A program made the position numbers and the translations under genes. The notes beneath the pieces were generated by a model, which ran no database searches, was not told the origin of the DNA, and worked only from the letters and a program-made list of their open reading frames with translations. Shown here one piece after another: positions 1 to 11,576 of a stretch of DNA of 64,000 nt (the stretch's first letter is position 1; each line of letters begins with the position of its first letter). The DNA is from Anagrus nilaparvatae (taxonomy: Eukaryota; Arthropoda; Insecta; Hymenoptera; Mymaridae): contig JAKSXM010000007.1 in assembly GCA_022575985.1 (NCBI GenBank), positions 63,518,501-63,582,500 of the forward strand. Reading direction: 5' to 3'.

Positions 1-3000
1 CTTATATATGTATAACAATTAATTATTTTATTAACAAGTCTTATATATATGGAGAAAAAAAAAGTAATTTGTGACAAATGATTATAGAAACGTTAAAATC
101 GATCTCCGTAAAAATACCTTTCTTTTTAAAAAGAAAAAAAAATAGAGTTTTATATAATATCTACTTAAAAAAAAATAAGAACCATATATATATATATATA
201 TATATAAGAAATCTTTTTATGTATTTCTCTCACATAGGTTTGAAAAATTTTTCAAATACCTTACTCGAATACACTTCGATTTCTTATATATAGTAGTGTA
301 AAGCTTTATATTGTATATAGTTTGTATATTAGTCTGGGAATTATTTTAAAAAATTGTCCTGAATTTAGGTTATCAAAAAATTTAGGTACAGTTTTTTAAA
401 AATAGAAAAATATTTATATGTGCAAAATTTAATAGAATTTGACTACTTTAAGTAGGTAGTCTCGTTAATTCTATGAGGATTTTATGAATCGGATTCTGTT
501 ATTATAAGAATCAATCAAATTTTTTTGCATGAAATTGTAGTTCTACTTATAAATTATATTACGATTTAAAGTTTTTAAAAACCTCCTTTTTGGTAGGTAA
601 AATAAAATTTTGCTTGATTTACAATTAATAAAACAAAAAAAAATTTAATTACTACCAAGTTAATATACGATATAGATTTTTTTTTCTATAACGTATTCGC
701 CGAAGGATAACTATTGAACGCATTTACTTTACTTTTACTTAACTTTACATTTTTTTTTTATTTTGAAGATAAGAATCACATTTTATCATTATAATTTATG
801 TTTATATGATAAGATTTTCTTTTAAAAAAAATTATTATTATACTATATTATTTTATTCTTATAATATTTTTTTATGAACTTTTAAAATTGATTTTTTTTA
901 AACATGGAGTTTAATTCTAGAATGTTATAAAGTATTTTGAAAAATCTATTTTTTTTCTCTAATAGCTTTGTTACTGCCCTTTGTTACGTTATCATTCTAA
1001 GACTAATTTTTTGCGTTAGAAGCAAACTTTAAACCCAGTAAAATACAATTATTTAGCATTAATTTAAGGGCTTTAAAAGGGGCTGTTTGCAGTAGCGTTA
1101 ATTGTATGCCAATACTTTATGAACCTTAATTGTAAATTAATATTTAAGTATAGTTTTATTGAAAAGCTTCTTTGTAAAGCTTAATTGAATCAATATTACA
1201 TAAAAAAGTTTTTAAAATAAAATTAAATAATTATAAATGATCCATTAATAAATTTTTATATCATTTTTTATAACTTAAGCGTATTTAATATAATGAAAAT
1301 GGGACATTTTGTAAGTTTTTTACTTTTTTTCTTTTCAAATAATTTATGAGTTTTTCATAATTATTATTAAGAGTACTTTAAGATGATATTTTTGTATTAG
1401 ACTCTAATAGAATACATACCTTTTTTGAAGCTCCAAAATTACTTTTATAAATATAAAAATATGAGTATGGGGACTGTTAAACATAAATTTATGTTTTTAA
1501 TTTTCTTCTTGGCGTAACTGAAAAATTGAATATTTGATATACACGGGCGCAAGTGATACCGATTTTTTGTCATTTTTTTGTTATGAAAGTAGTCTGGTGC
1601 ATTTATATCCGGCACGTTTTGCATTATTTCAATTTATTTCTTTCTCTTAAACCTAAAATTTTACTCTGTATAAGCAACCTGACGTTTGTCTAAATTTACA
1701 TTCCTTTAACCAATTTTTTTAATAAAGGATTGATGAAAGATCTGGTTGCCATTACCGATATTTCGGTTACCACTGCCATATTTCCGGTTTCAGTTAATGG
1801 AATTCCAGTTTCCGCTACCAGGATTCTGGTTATAGCAGACAGAATTTTTTTATTCTTTTAAATGGTTGCGAATGAAACCTTAAGAAAAGTGTTTTTAAAA
1901 AAAGTCTTAAATCATGCTCGGCTGGCGCCTCATACAACCAACTTCACACAACCTCGGTTATATACGTAATTCCCACCTATTTGTTTAATATTATATTAAC
2001 TAATACTTTAAAATTCAATGCAAATAAGTAATTATTTAAGTATAATAAATTTTAAACCATTGTATTAATCACAATGATACAACATTTTCTTCTGCCTTTT
2101 GATATACCATTAAATAAAACAAGGTTTATGGCTACATAAAATGTAATTTCTTTGTGGTTTAATCTATAATGTCCATTTTAAGCAATAGTGTCTATTTTGA
2201 TCCATCAGGTTATCGATTCCCCATTATTTTCAAAAACTTTCCTACAAACTTCCTCAATTATAAGCAGTATTTTATCTACCTTATCGAATTTCACTGAATA
2301 CAGTAATGTAAATTAATTAAACAATGAAAAATTTTAAAAAATATATTTTTCATACAATTTTAACTATAACCTCAAACAGGAAAAGTAGAAAATTTTGAAT
2401 AGAAAAAAATACAATCTTTACTTGTTAAATAGTAAGTATTTTAAATTGAAAATTTAATTGATATATAAAATATTCTGATTACTTTAACTGCATTTCGTTT
2501 AAGATCACTTGAAAGTCCAGTAAAACCACTTGATGTTTTATACAAGAAGCATTTTCTCTACAATTATTATCATTATTATTATTATTATCATTCGTCATTT
2601 ACATTCGTTACTATTATACTTTAAGTATCTACTGTTATTAATCTCAATGCTATAAGAGTTCTAATAATGGCATATTATTACCATAGTATGCTTATTTTTT
2701 TTTTTTAAACTAAATAAAAAAATTTTTATTATTTTATTAATAAAAAAAGTTGAAAAAAAAAAAAGAATTACTTATACTTTAAATTCTTTTGAAAAAGTTT
2801 ACAAAAGTTTTAACTAAAATTGGAAAAAAAAAATTAAAATAGTTAAGAATTAATTAAATTCTTTAGTCTAAAAAATTTTTATATTTTATTACTTTTTAAG
2901 TTGATTATGATCCGTATAATATTTTTTTAAAAATTGCTTAATAAAATTCTAAAATAATTTATTAAAAAATATTTATATTTTTTTTACAAAGATTATACCT

Positions 3001-3060
3001 AATTATTAAATTTTTTAATAAAGAAAATAAAAAATATTTTAATATGATATTTAAATAAGT
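1..3060. other. AT-rich stretch without recognisable genes
   Basis: No supportable gene is seen. The stretch holds A/T homopolymer runs, a short (AT)n tract near 184-206, an (ATT)n-like tract near 2568-2590, and a weak degenerate series of short direct repeats of the form GGTTnCC...ATTTC near 1740-1840. The 71-residue ORF at 78-293 is low-complexity Lys/Ile/Tyr translation of AT-rich DNA and is not believed. Confidence 0.6.
184..206. repeat. (AT)n microsatellite
   Basis: About 23 bases of uninterrupted alternating T and A. It is the first of several similar tracts in the window. Confidence 0.85.
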
Positions 3061-3067
3061 ATGTAAT

Positions 3068-3304
3068 ATGGGTATATCCATTAATATTCATACAAAAGTA
3101 GGCGCACGCATGTTATTGAGCTCAAAATTTTGTTGGTTGTTTGGGATCATAAAAAAGTTGGATAGCCAAATTTTTAGCTCTCTAGAACACCAACGGACCA
3201 AGTTTTGGCCTTTAGTAAAAGTCTTAAAAAATGGTGTAATTTGGCCTATCTTAGCCCATTTTCGAAATGATGTAACTCCCTTATTTTCTAGTTTATTTTT
3301 TTAA
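3068..3304 (+). repeat. Diverged fragment of the 53-kb hairpin family
   Basis: This stretch is open for 78 codons, but its DNA aligns by eye with the left arm of the element at 53311-54541. Shared runs include ATCATAAAAAAGTT versus GTAATAAAAAAGTC, then GCCAAATTTTTAGC versus GCTAAATTTGTAGC, then matching GGCC-containing blocks with ATTTGGCC in the same order. It is therefore read as an old repeat copy and not a gene. The exact limits are unclear, and recognisable similarity fades after about 3300. Confidence 0.5.
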
Positions 3305-3674
3305 TTGACAGCTTTAACTAAATTGACTGAATAATACAAATTATATGAAAAATAAGGCTTTTTGGAAATGCATAAAAACTTTTGCCAACAAAAACCAACA
3401 ACAAAAGTATCCTGGATTTTTCGGCATATTTTTTACTTTTTTAAGTCTTTTTTGAGGAATCATTATATAAATAAAAAAATTGATATCAAATAATATTTAA
3501 ATTTTTTAAAATCCCAATTATCTGGAGAGTAGTCAGAAAAGGCCCAACTTTCATCAAAATAGATTGCTAAATTACATTTTCCTGACCAAGATTCATAAAA
3601 ACAAATTCTATTTACTATATAAATCTACGTTTATTTTATCTTGGAATAGCACACTGTGATAGCTAAAAAAATGT

Positions 3675-4063
3675 ATAACCGGTTTGTGTAAGTACACAAC
3701 CAACGAGCATGGAACATGTTTACTCATATTAGTAATAAATCCAAAAACCGAAATTAAAATAAATCCTGAAATATATACTATCCTAAGTCCATAAACTTAA
3801 AGTATTCTAAGTTGTTGGGCCTGATCAGGGCCTGACTCCCACTTCAAATTATTCTAAGTCCCTAAATCAAAAATATTCTAAGTCCATTTCACCCCCCCCC
3901 CCTAAAAACGTCACTTTTTCACCCCTCCCCTAAAAACGTCAATTTTCACCCCCCCTTAAAAGCGTCACTTTTTGACCCCCCCCCTAAAATCTTCAATTTT
4001 TCACCCCCCCTGTCGAGCCAAACTTTTTCAAATACCCCATCAAATGAACATGTTCCATGTTAA
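3675..4063 (+). mobile_element. Non-autonomous G/C-tract element, copy A
   Basis: The left end begins ATAACCGGTTTGTGTAAGTA and runs into CATGGAACATGTTTA. The right end is ACATGTTCCATGTTAA, so CATGGAACATGTT is present inverted near both ends. The interior holds short CTAAGTCCCTAAAT-type units followed by several tandem units with C8-C11 runs joined to CTAAAA and CGTCA. There is no ORF. Copies B-E lie at 9160, 11033, 60352 and 61843. The superfamily is unknown and no clear target duplication was found. Confidence 0.65.
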
Positions 4064-5190
4064 TAAAAAATTTAATAATAGTTAACTTTCGAAAAAAACT
4101 ATTTCAGAATATGATTGCCCAGACGATTCTATGTGCAAGAATATAATACTATTAATTTTTGAAACATCTAACCGAAATGCTTTATTTTTCTGGACACCTA
4201 AAAATCATTCCTTAATTATATAACCACATTTATACAGTAAAAAATTAGTATACTGATAAGTTAATTACAATTTTTTTACCATTTTTGAAAAAATTGAATA
4301 TGACAATTTTTCTGAAAAATATTTATATTAGTCTGATAGTTACTTTAAAAAGCTGCTTGGATTTTTAGTTACCAGGTAAATTTAGATGAACAAAATAATG
4401 AGACTCCCAAAATTATAGCTAATTTAATTACTACTTGCATTTAGGAGTTATCGTTCCTATAAAAAATAATGTTATTATCATGTGCAGGGTGTCAATATTT
4501 AGAAGTTTTTAAAGACAGACACAGTTTTGGGAATCTTATTTTTATTCATCAAATAATTTCACCAAATAATCGAAAATCGAAACAAATTTTTATAATAACT
4601 TCCAGTCTAATATATACATTAACAAGAATGATTTCCTTTTTTGTTCCTTTTTTAATAAATCGTTTTCACATATATTTCAAACGTGAAAGATTCATTCATC
4701 TCAAATCCATTAGTACATGAACCGTTGAAAATCTCGATCGCGTGTAACAAGATTTTTTCTTTTTTTTTCTTCTTAAACTTAAAGAAAATTGATCATAAAT
4801 TTTATTTTAGATCAATTGAACGTAGGTTATAATATATTTTTACGAAAATTTATTTTTTTATAATTTCATTCTGGCATTTTACTCTATTTTATTCACATTA
4901 AAATTAAAATTGTAAAAAAAAAATTCATTAATTTAAAATTAATTTTATATGTTAAATTATGTAGATATAATATATATATCCTAAATTAATTTTTTAAAAC
5001 CCAATATATATATATATATATATATATTTGTTATATATGATAATTAGTCAAATTATGCGTTGAAGCAAGTTTTAGTGACAAAAGTATCGAATCGATGATG
5101 TATTAGAATAAATTATGCGAATTAAATGAGTTTAAAGCCTGTGAATAATTAACTATTAAAGGTATTTTAGTTAAATAAATGTATCCACGA
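4064..5190. other. AT-rich stretch, no gene seen
   Basis: No gene is supported. The 83-codon ORF at 4469-4720 has no recognisable motif. An (AT)n tract lies at about 5004-5028, just upstream of the foldback element. Confidence 0.5.
5004..5028. repeat. (AT)n microsatellite
   Basis: About 25 bases of alternating T and A, a little upstream of the left end of the foldback transposon. Confidence 0.85.
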
Positions 5191-5191
5191 T

Positions 5192-6075
5192 ATATATATG
5201 AGTGATTCTTAGTGAATTCAGCAAAAGGTTCCAGGTCGGGTCGCTGAAACCGGCTAAAAACTTTTTTTTGCCAATTACCTATCCAAAATGGACTATGTCC
5301 CCAAATTTTAGCCCTTAATATTGAAAACTAAGCCCAGGGCGAATTTTTGAAAAAAAAAGACGTTTTCATCTTTCCTCAGCCACCCATTCTTCTTTTATGT
5401 GCCATTCCTTCTGGAAATCATTAAAAATAATGAAAAAAGAGGTACTATAGTAAAATTTCCTCAGGAATCCAGTCATGCCATTAGTTTTTGAAAATTCCTA
5501 CACGGGGAGCCAGAAAATCGATAAATTCACAGGGTATATTACGGAAACTACAGAAAAATTGTATATCCGTATTTTTTATTCAGCTTCTCAGGAAAAGCGT
5601 GTTTTTATATATATTTTCGGATGCCATATCAACCTAGATGCGATCGAACTTCCTAGACCCTAAAATAACCGAAAAATCGTGAATTTTCCTCAATTTTTCT
5701 CATTTTTTAGCAGTTTTTTTGAATTTTCCCGCTCTAAATGACTCCGAACGATTTAAACAAGGTAAGATTCGGATTCCCAGGGAAATTTCATATATTTTCT
5801 TTATTTAAATCCTTCTTAGGCTTCGATGTAAACGAGCTCACACCAAATGCCTTAAATACGAAATTTTGATTTTTATCGTTTTTTAGCAGTTTTTTTGAAT
5901 TTTCCCGCTCTAAATGACTCCGAACGATTTAAACAAAGTGAGATTCGGATTCCCAGGGAAATTTTACATATTTTCTTTATTTAAATCATTTTTAGGCTTT
6001 GATGTAAACGAGCTCACACCAAATGCCTTAAATACAAAATTTTGATTTTTATCGTTTTTTAGCAGTTTTGTGTGT
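5192..6075 (+). repeat. Left inverted arm of the foldback element
   Basis: Matches the reverse complement of about 7560-8812 over most of its length. The outer 500 bp is single copy. The inner part holds units of about 175 bp starting near 5700 and 5877, with a partial third near 6055. The 62-codon ORF at 5475-5663 lies in arm sequence that is mirrored on the other side and is probably not coding. Confidence 0.8.
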
Positions 6076-6298
6076 ACTTTATCTGTTTAAGGTTCCTAAT
6101 AAGATTTATTATATCGTATATAATAACAACTTAATAAATATTATATTATTAAATATGTAAATTACTAATAATCTTATTTCCGAAAAAAATGTTAAATAAT
6201 TTAAATTTAGCGCTAAAAATAATAAACATTGTATATAAAAAATTTAAAGCTATGTGGCGTGGCAATCGTCAATGTTTACAAGATTTATTATTAAATAA

Positions 6299-7192
6299 AT
6301 GAGTTACATTAAAAACATTTTTATTGTATTCATATTTTTCATTAAAACAATAAGCTACGTAAATTGTAAACATGACGTAGTAGCAGTTCAGGTTTTTCAA
6401 AAATATATTGTAAGGTACATAAAAGAAAATATGCCTCAAATTAAGAAAATTGAGTATGTTAGCGATGGTTGTCCTGGACAATACAAAAATTGTTCCAACC
6501 TATACAATTTATGTCAACATAAAAAGAATTTTGGTATTGATGCTAAGTGGATATTTTTTGCAACTTCTCACGGTAAATCAACTTGTGATATCATTGGAGG
6601 TACGATAAAAAGAGATACAAGCAAAGAAAGTTTACGTCGTGAATTTGATAATCAAATAATGAATGTAAGCCGCATTCATGAATTTTGTGAACATCATTTA
6701 CCTACAATAAAAACAATAATAATAAGCAGAGAGTAGTTAAGCCTGGAACGTGACACAACATCATCAATGGCGCATACCATTCCAGGAACACGAAATTATC
6801 ACGACTTTACTCCATTATCAAATACAATAATTGGCTGTAAATATTTAAGTTCAGATGAAAGTTATTCCTTAAGATTTAATTTGTTGAAAAAAATAGCTTA
6901 TAAATGGTCAGCAAATACTTATGTCTCTTTCGTAATCTCAAAAACTTGGGCGGTAGGTTTTATTACAGATATAATTGAAGATGAATTAATAGCTAAAATA
7001 TCCGTATTACAAAGTTTTTAAAAAAATATCTACAAATGGCCTGATACTGAGACCCGTGTTAAAGTAGGCTTTAATGAAATTTTATACAATGTATCGGCTA
7101 TAAATGAAGATGATAAAATAAAAATAAAATTAGGGCATACTCATTCCAAATACACTCAATATCTAAAGAATTTGGATTCTATTTGTGAATAA
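6299..7192 (+). pseudogene. Broken DDE-like transposase gene inside the foldback element
   Basis: The first open stretch (6299-6736) contains VSDGCPGQYKN, then NLCQHKKNFGIDAKW, FFATSHGKSTCD and IGGTIKR. I recall this order (acidic SDG, Cys/His-rich patch, ATSHGK, GGTxKR) from uncharacterised transposon-derived proteins of arthropods and cnidarians. A stop and frame change near 6736 leads to a second stretch (about 6767-7021, with TIPGTRNYHDFTPL). Another frame change near 7020 leads to a third (about 7021-7192, with KVGFNEILYNVSA) that ends at a TAA. At least two disruptions make it inactive. The N-terminal part is missing or unrecognisable, because upstream frames are closed. The hydrophobic N-terminus of the first ORF is probably a chance start. 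Superfamily assignment is open; the family memory is mine and was not checked. Confidence 0.65.
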
Positions 7193-7559
7193 ATTATCTA
7201 AATTATAAAAATATTTTCTGAATACATTATTGTAAGCTAAATATTATATAAATATCAATAAAAATTTTTTTAATAGAATAATTTTCTCTTTATTAAAAAA
7301 CTCATTCTTTTAAAGATTATTAAAATATGTAATTCATTAATTATTATTTAAAAAATTTTTTTTCTCTAAAGAATAGCTATATTTTATAGAATGTAACTCC
7401 GAATTCTACCTAGTGACCAATATAGAGCTAAAAAAGAATTTAAATGTATAGAATTTTCTATGAACTCTTTTACACTAAAGCCAAAAAATTATTAAAGTAT
7501 AGAAAAAGTTTAAAATTTTACTGGAAACCCGAATTTGACATTAATTAAATCATACAGGG

Positions 7560-8812
7560 TCATGTAGTACGGAAAAATTCCAAAATACTGCTAAAAAACG
7601 ATAAAAATCAAAATTTTGTATTTAAGGCATTTGGTGTGAGCTCGTTTACATCAAAGCCTAAAAATTATTTTAATTAAGAAAATATGTAAAATTTCCCTGG
7701 GAATCTGAATCTCACCTTGTTTAAATTGTTCGGAGTGATTTAGAGCGGGAAAATTCAAAAAAATTGCTAAAAAACGATAAAAATCAAAATTTTGTATTTA
7801 AGGCATTTGGTGTGAGCTCGTTTACATCGAAGCCTAAAAATGATTTAAATAAATAAAATATGTAAAATTTCCCTGGGAATCTGAATCTCACCTTGTTTAA
7901 ATCGTTCGGAGTCATTTACAGCGGGAAAATTCAAAAAAACTGCTAAAAAACGATAAAAATCAAAATTTTGTATTTAAAGCATTTGGTGTGAGCTCGTTTA
8001 CATCGAAGCCTAAAAATGATTTAAATAAAGAAAATATGTAAAATTTTCCCGGGAATCCGAATCTCACTTTGTTTAAATCGTTCGGAGTCATTTAGAGCGG
8101 GAAAATTCAAAAAAACTGCTAAAAAACGATAAAAATCAAAATTTTGTATTTAAGGCATTTGGTGTGAGCTCGTTTACATCGAAGCCTAAAAAGGATTTAA
8201 ATAAAGAAAATATATAAAATTTCCCTGGGAATCCGAATCTTACCTTGTTTAAATCGTTGGGAGTCATTTAGAGCGGGAAAATTCAAAAAAACTGCTAAAA
8301 AATGAGAAAAATTGAGGAAAATTCACGATTTTTCGGTTATTTTAGGGTCTAGGAAGTTCGATCGCATCTAGTTTGATATGGCATCCGAAAATATATATAA
8401 AAACACGCTTTTCCTGAGAAGCTTAATAAAAAATTCGGATATACAATTTTTCTGTAGTTTCCGTAATATACCCTGTGAATTTATCCGTTTTCTGGCTCCC
8501 CGTGTAGGAATTTTCAAAAACTACTGGCATGACTGGATTCCTGAGGAAATTTTACTATAGTACCTCTTTTTTCATTATTTTTAATGATTTCCAGAAGGAA
8601 TGGCACATAAAAGAAGAATGGGTGGCTGAGGAAAGATAAAAACATCTTTTTTTTTCAAAAATTCGCCCTGGGCTTAGTTTTCAATATTAAGGGCTAAAAT
8701 TTGAGGACATAGTCCATTTTGGATAGGTAATTAGCAAAAAAAAGTTTTTAGCCGGTTTCAGCGACCCGACCTGGAAACTTTTGCTGAATTCACTAAGAAT
8801 CACTCATATATG
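7560..8812 (-). repeat. Right inverted arm of the foldback element with four tandem units
   Basis: The marker GCTCGTTTACATC recurs near 7641, 7817, 7991 and 8168, giving spacings of about 174-177 bp. The outer part mirrors 5192-5700. The arm is longer than the left one because it holds about two extra units, which is copy-number change inside an inverted repeat. The ORF at 8378-8560 is an arm artefact. Confidence 0.8.
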
Positions 8813-9159
8813 GATTATTCTTGGTATTTATTGATTACAATTTATTTCTTACTTATTTTAATTGATTAACTAATGGCATTATGAAATTCAAACATAAAGA
8901 ATTTAAAATTATTGATTTTAGACCCAAGTTTTATATAAAATAGAATTTCGAATAATTTTCTCTAGTTATAGTTTTAGTCTAGGAATTTCAATTAAACTAA
9001 ATTACTTTGGATCCTTGGAGCCGAAGTTTTCTATTAGAGGGAGAAAAAAAAATTCCAAAGTGGTAAAGTCTTAAATCTAGTAAAAGAAAAATTTTCAAAA
9101 ACATTGTTTATGACTAAATATTTAAAAAAACATTCGAAAAATTTTAAAAAGAAATTATC
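8813..9159. other. Short AT-rich spacer
   Basis: Nothing recognised between the foldback element and the degenerate G/C-tract copy. Confidence 0.5.
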
Positions 9160-9327
9160 ACTGGTTTGTGTGTTAACGCAACCAACGAGCATGAGATATG
9201 TTGACTTACGACAGTTTTAACTCACCCGCTATAGTTATTAAAAGTCCTTGAACTGAAATTAAAATAAGTCCTTGTATTTGGGGCCAATTTTCAAGTAGCC
9301 CTTCCATTTAACGTGTTTCATGTTAAA
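9160..9327 (+). mobile_element. Degenerate short copy B of the G/C-tract family
   Basis: The left end CTGGTTTGTGTGTTAACGCA plus CAACGAGCATGAGATATGTT matches the left end of copy A with substitutions. The right end ACGTGTTTCATGTTAA matches its right end. Only one or two of the AAGTCC-type units remain and the C-runs are missing, so this is an internally collapsed relative. Confidence 0.55.
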
Positions 9328-9947
9328 ATGTGCTTTAAACCAAGATTTATTAGAAAAATAAATTTTTAGATTAATCATTTATTTCTTGTTTGAAATTATC
9401 TGGATTAATCTATATACTCATTAATATATATGTATAAATACACTGTAATTAAATTTTTGAAAAAACAAGAAATTTTAATGTACATACTAAAAATTTCCAT
9501 TTATTTAAATTGTAACTCGAAATAAAATATTTTATAAAAAAAACGTATTTTTAAAAAATCATGCATAATATATTTTTTGTACATTAAAAGTAAGTCAAAA
9601 AATTATGAAGTTTTTATGCTTATTTTTTAAATATATATTTATATCCTTCTATTATTTTCTTATTTTACATTCACATGAAATCTATAAAAAGAAAAACTTA
9701 TATTTTATATATTTTTTTTCGTTAAAAGTGTTATATAAAGTACTATATACCGCATATCTTCGCTTTCCACTCCGTCGACATCGTAACTAAACGTTTTTGT
9801 ACCTCTTCATGATTCTGCAATTCTACACTTTGATTTTGCAAAAGAGCAAATCTATGTTTGTATGATTCTATAGTTTTGTTGATGCTTTTTTTTCTATCTT
9901 ATTGAATATCTCATTCATTCAATATATTATATGTTCTTATACATATA
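9328..9947. other. AT-rich spacer, no gene seen
   Basis: The 61-codon ORF at 9605-9790 is dominated by Phe, Tyr, Ile and Lys, as expected for AT-rich non-coding DNA. No feature is supported. Confidence 0.5.
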
Positions 9948-9994
9948 TCTCTATATATTATAAAGTTATAACCGCTGCCGCCGCTGTCGAATGA

Positions 9995-10385
9995 CACCTT
10001 TGGGCCATCTGAAACTTTTGGGCCACGCAATATGGTACTTTTGAGCCAGTCTGACACTTTTGGGCCATTCTGTCACTTTTGGGCCAATTTGACACTTTTG
10101 GGCTAATCTTACACTTTTGGGCCAGTCTGACACTTTTGGGCCATTCTGTCACTTTTGGGCCAATCTTACACTTTTGTGCCAATCTGACACTTTTGGGCCA
10201 CGCAATATGGTACTTTTGGGCCAGTCTGACACTTTTGGGCCATTCTGTCACTTTTGGGCCAATTTGACACTTTTGGGCCAATCTTACACTTTTGTGCCAA
10301 TCTTACACTTTTGTGCCAATCTGACACTTTTGGGCCACGCAATATGGTACTTTTGGGCTAGTATGACACTTTTGGGCCACGTAAT
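9995..10385 (+). repeat. Minisatellite of 18-19 bp units
   Basis: About 20 tandem units of the form ACACTTTTGGGCCAATCTG, with a recurrent variant containing CACGCAATATGGTACTTTTG at about 120-bp intervals, implying a higher-order repeat. The array has few stops on either strand, which generates the overlapping Trp/Ser/Leu-rich ORFs here; these are artefacts. Confidence 0.9.
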
Positions 10386-10439
10386 AAAAATGACTTTTTA
10401 ATTAAGACTATAAATAAATAATCACTGATAAAATAAAAA

Positions 10440-10690
10440 CAATAGCTATTTATTAAACAAGGGATAAAATATTGGTTTTGGCTTTGCATGCAGTTGTATG
10501 CACGATGGAGCGTAGCGAGCGAGTGCAGACAGCATGCAAAAGTCGAACCCCATATTTTGTCCCGTGTTATAAACAATAGTTTTACATATAATGGGCAAAA
10601 AAGCCGTCTTCCTAGGGCAGAAAATAGGCTTTTTTTGCCCTAGATATGTAAAAGTATTTAACAAGTAAGTTTTATAAAAGATTTTTGAAA
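10440..10690 (+). repeat. Dispersed repeat block (copy 1)
   Basis: Contains ACAAGGGATAAAAT, GTTGTATG, GAGTGCAGACAGCAT and a near-palindromic GGGCAAAAAAG...CTTTTTTTGCCC segment. The same order is seen at 51150-51340, with a partial copy at 57040-57175. It lies inside the Helitron-like element. Confidence 0.55.
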
Positions 10691-11032
10691 AAACATAAAC
10701 GTGATTTAAAGCCAATACAACCAATCATCATAACATATGTCTTCCGTAACAATATGGAAATTGGTGCGCGAAGGTAACAAAGTACATGTTTCAGGCCAAC
10801 ATCATCACAAGACCTTAATCACTCTGCGGGGGTTGGCGCGTGAAGCGCGCAGGGGGCGGAGCCCCCTAGTATATAATATATATTTATATAGATTAGAGTA
10901 TAACTTACTTTTATTAAAGTTTTTACAGCTCCATAAATTTAAAAAATGTCTGCGGGTGACATAGGCCGCACTATTTTGTGACTCAGCTATCGCACTTTTG
11001 GAAATTTAAAATTTTTACTATTTTAACATGGA

Positions 11033-11576
11033 ACATGTTTATAGGGAGGGGGTACTTCAGAACTTGAAAATTAAGGGGGGGGGGTCAAATTTGTCCTATT
11101 TAAGGGGGGTGGTTAAATATGTCCTATTTAAGGGGGGTGGTCAAATTTGTCCTATTTAAGGGGGGTGGTCAAATTTGTCATATTTAAGGGGGGTGGTCAA
11201 ATATGTTCTATTTAAGGGGGGTGGTCAAATATGTCCCATTTAAGGGGGGTGGTCAAATGAAAGTTAGAATAATTAGAAGACTTTGAAAAATCTGAGCTCA
11301 AGGACTTTAGATAATACAGGTTTATAGACTTAAAATATCGATTTAGGGACTTGGAATAATATTGATTAAGGGACTTAGAATAATTCAACTTTAGGGAATC
11401 AAAATAGTTTGGGTTTAGAATCTTAACAGCTAGTAAGGTGATAATTACAAATTATAAAATTAGAAAATTGTATTGTAATGTTCAGTAACATTTGCATTAT
11501 ACCTAGTCCTCAGCTGGAAGTAAACATGTTCCATGCATTTAGGTTGTGTTTACACAAACCGGTTATAAGTTTTTGG
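11033..11576 (-). mobile_element. G/C-tract element copy C, inverted orientation
   Basis: Begins TTAACATGGAACATGTTTATA and ends GTTTACACAAACCGGTTAT, which is the reverse of copy A. After the terminus comes GGGAGGGGGTACTTCAGAAC. Then about seven units of 28 bp (AAGGGGGGTGGTCAAATTTG plus TCCTATTT), then about 24-bp units with GACTTAGAATAATT, and a unique segment with CTAGTCCTCAGCTGGAAGTA. Copy E near 61843 has the same layout in the other orientation. No ORF. Confidence 0.7.

Larger units (their letters stand above)
5192..8812. mobile_element. Foldback-type DNA transposon with 175-bp arm repeats
   Basis: The two ends are inverted copies. The left runs ATATATGAGTGATTCTTAG, then GAATTCAGCAAAAG and the GGTCGGGTCGCTGAAACCGG block; the right carries the reverse complement and ends CTAAGAATCACTCATATAT. 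The arms extend inward about 0.9 kb (left) and 1.25 kb (right). Near the inner side of each arm are direct repeats of about 175 bp, recognised by GAATTTTCCCGCTCTAAATG and GAGCTCGTTTACAT. There are about two in the left arm and four in the right. Between the arms is a broken transposase-like gene (about 6299-7192). The outermost bases and target duplication are obscured by the surrounding TA repeats. Confidence 0.8.
9948..10869 (+). mobile_element. Non-autonomous Helitron-like element
   Basis: The putative 5' end is TCTCTATATATTATAAAG preceded by A. The putative 3' end is CTAG followed by T, as expected for Helitron insertion between A and T. Just before the 3' end are two GC-rich hairpins: GCGCG/CGCGC (10836-10850) and GGGGGC/GCCCCC (10852-10866). 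There are no terminal inverted repeats or duplication. No Rep/helicase sequence is present, so it would be non-autonomous. It carries the minisatellite described separately and a block (10440-10690) that also occurs near 51150 and 57100. The hairpin abuts CTAG more closely than is typical, so the call is tentative. Confidence 0.5.

Noticed and set aside
1740..1860. Possible short tandem repeat with GGTTnCC and ATTTC motifs
   Set aside because: The units are too degenerate to define a period by eye, so it was left as a note only.
3068..3304. 78-codon ORF with balanced composition
   Set aside because: The DNA aligns with the non-coding arm of the hairpin element at 53311, so it is a repeat fragment.
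6269..6481. 70-codon minus-strand ORF
   Set aside because: Antisense to the transposase-like ORF and dominated by Asn/Tyr/Phe.
8378..8560. 60-codon ORF in the right arm of the foldback element
   Set aside because: The sequence is the mirror of the left arm, which is open in a different frame; there is no transposase similarity.
9958..10401. Overlapping ORFs of about 60-107 codons on both strands with repetitive WPKSVRLAQK / GQSDTFGP sequences
   Set aside because: They are translations of an 18-19-bp minisatellite that lacks stops; there is no start context, homology or codon signal.
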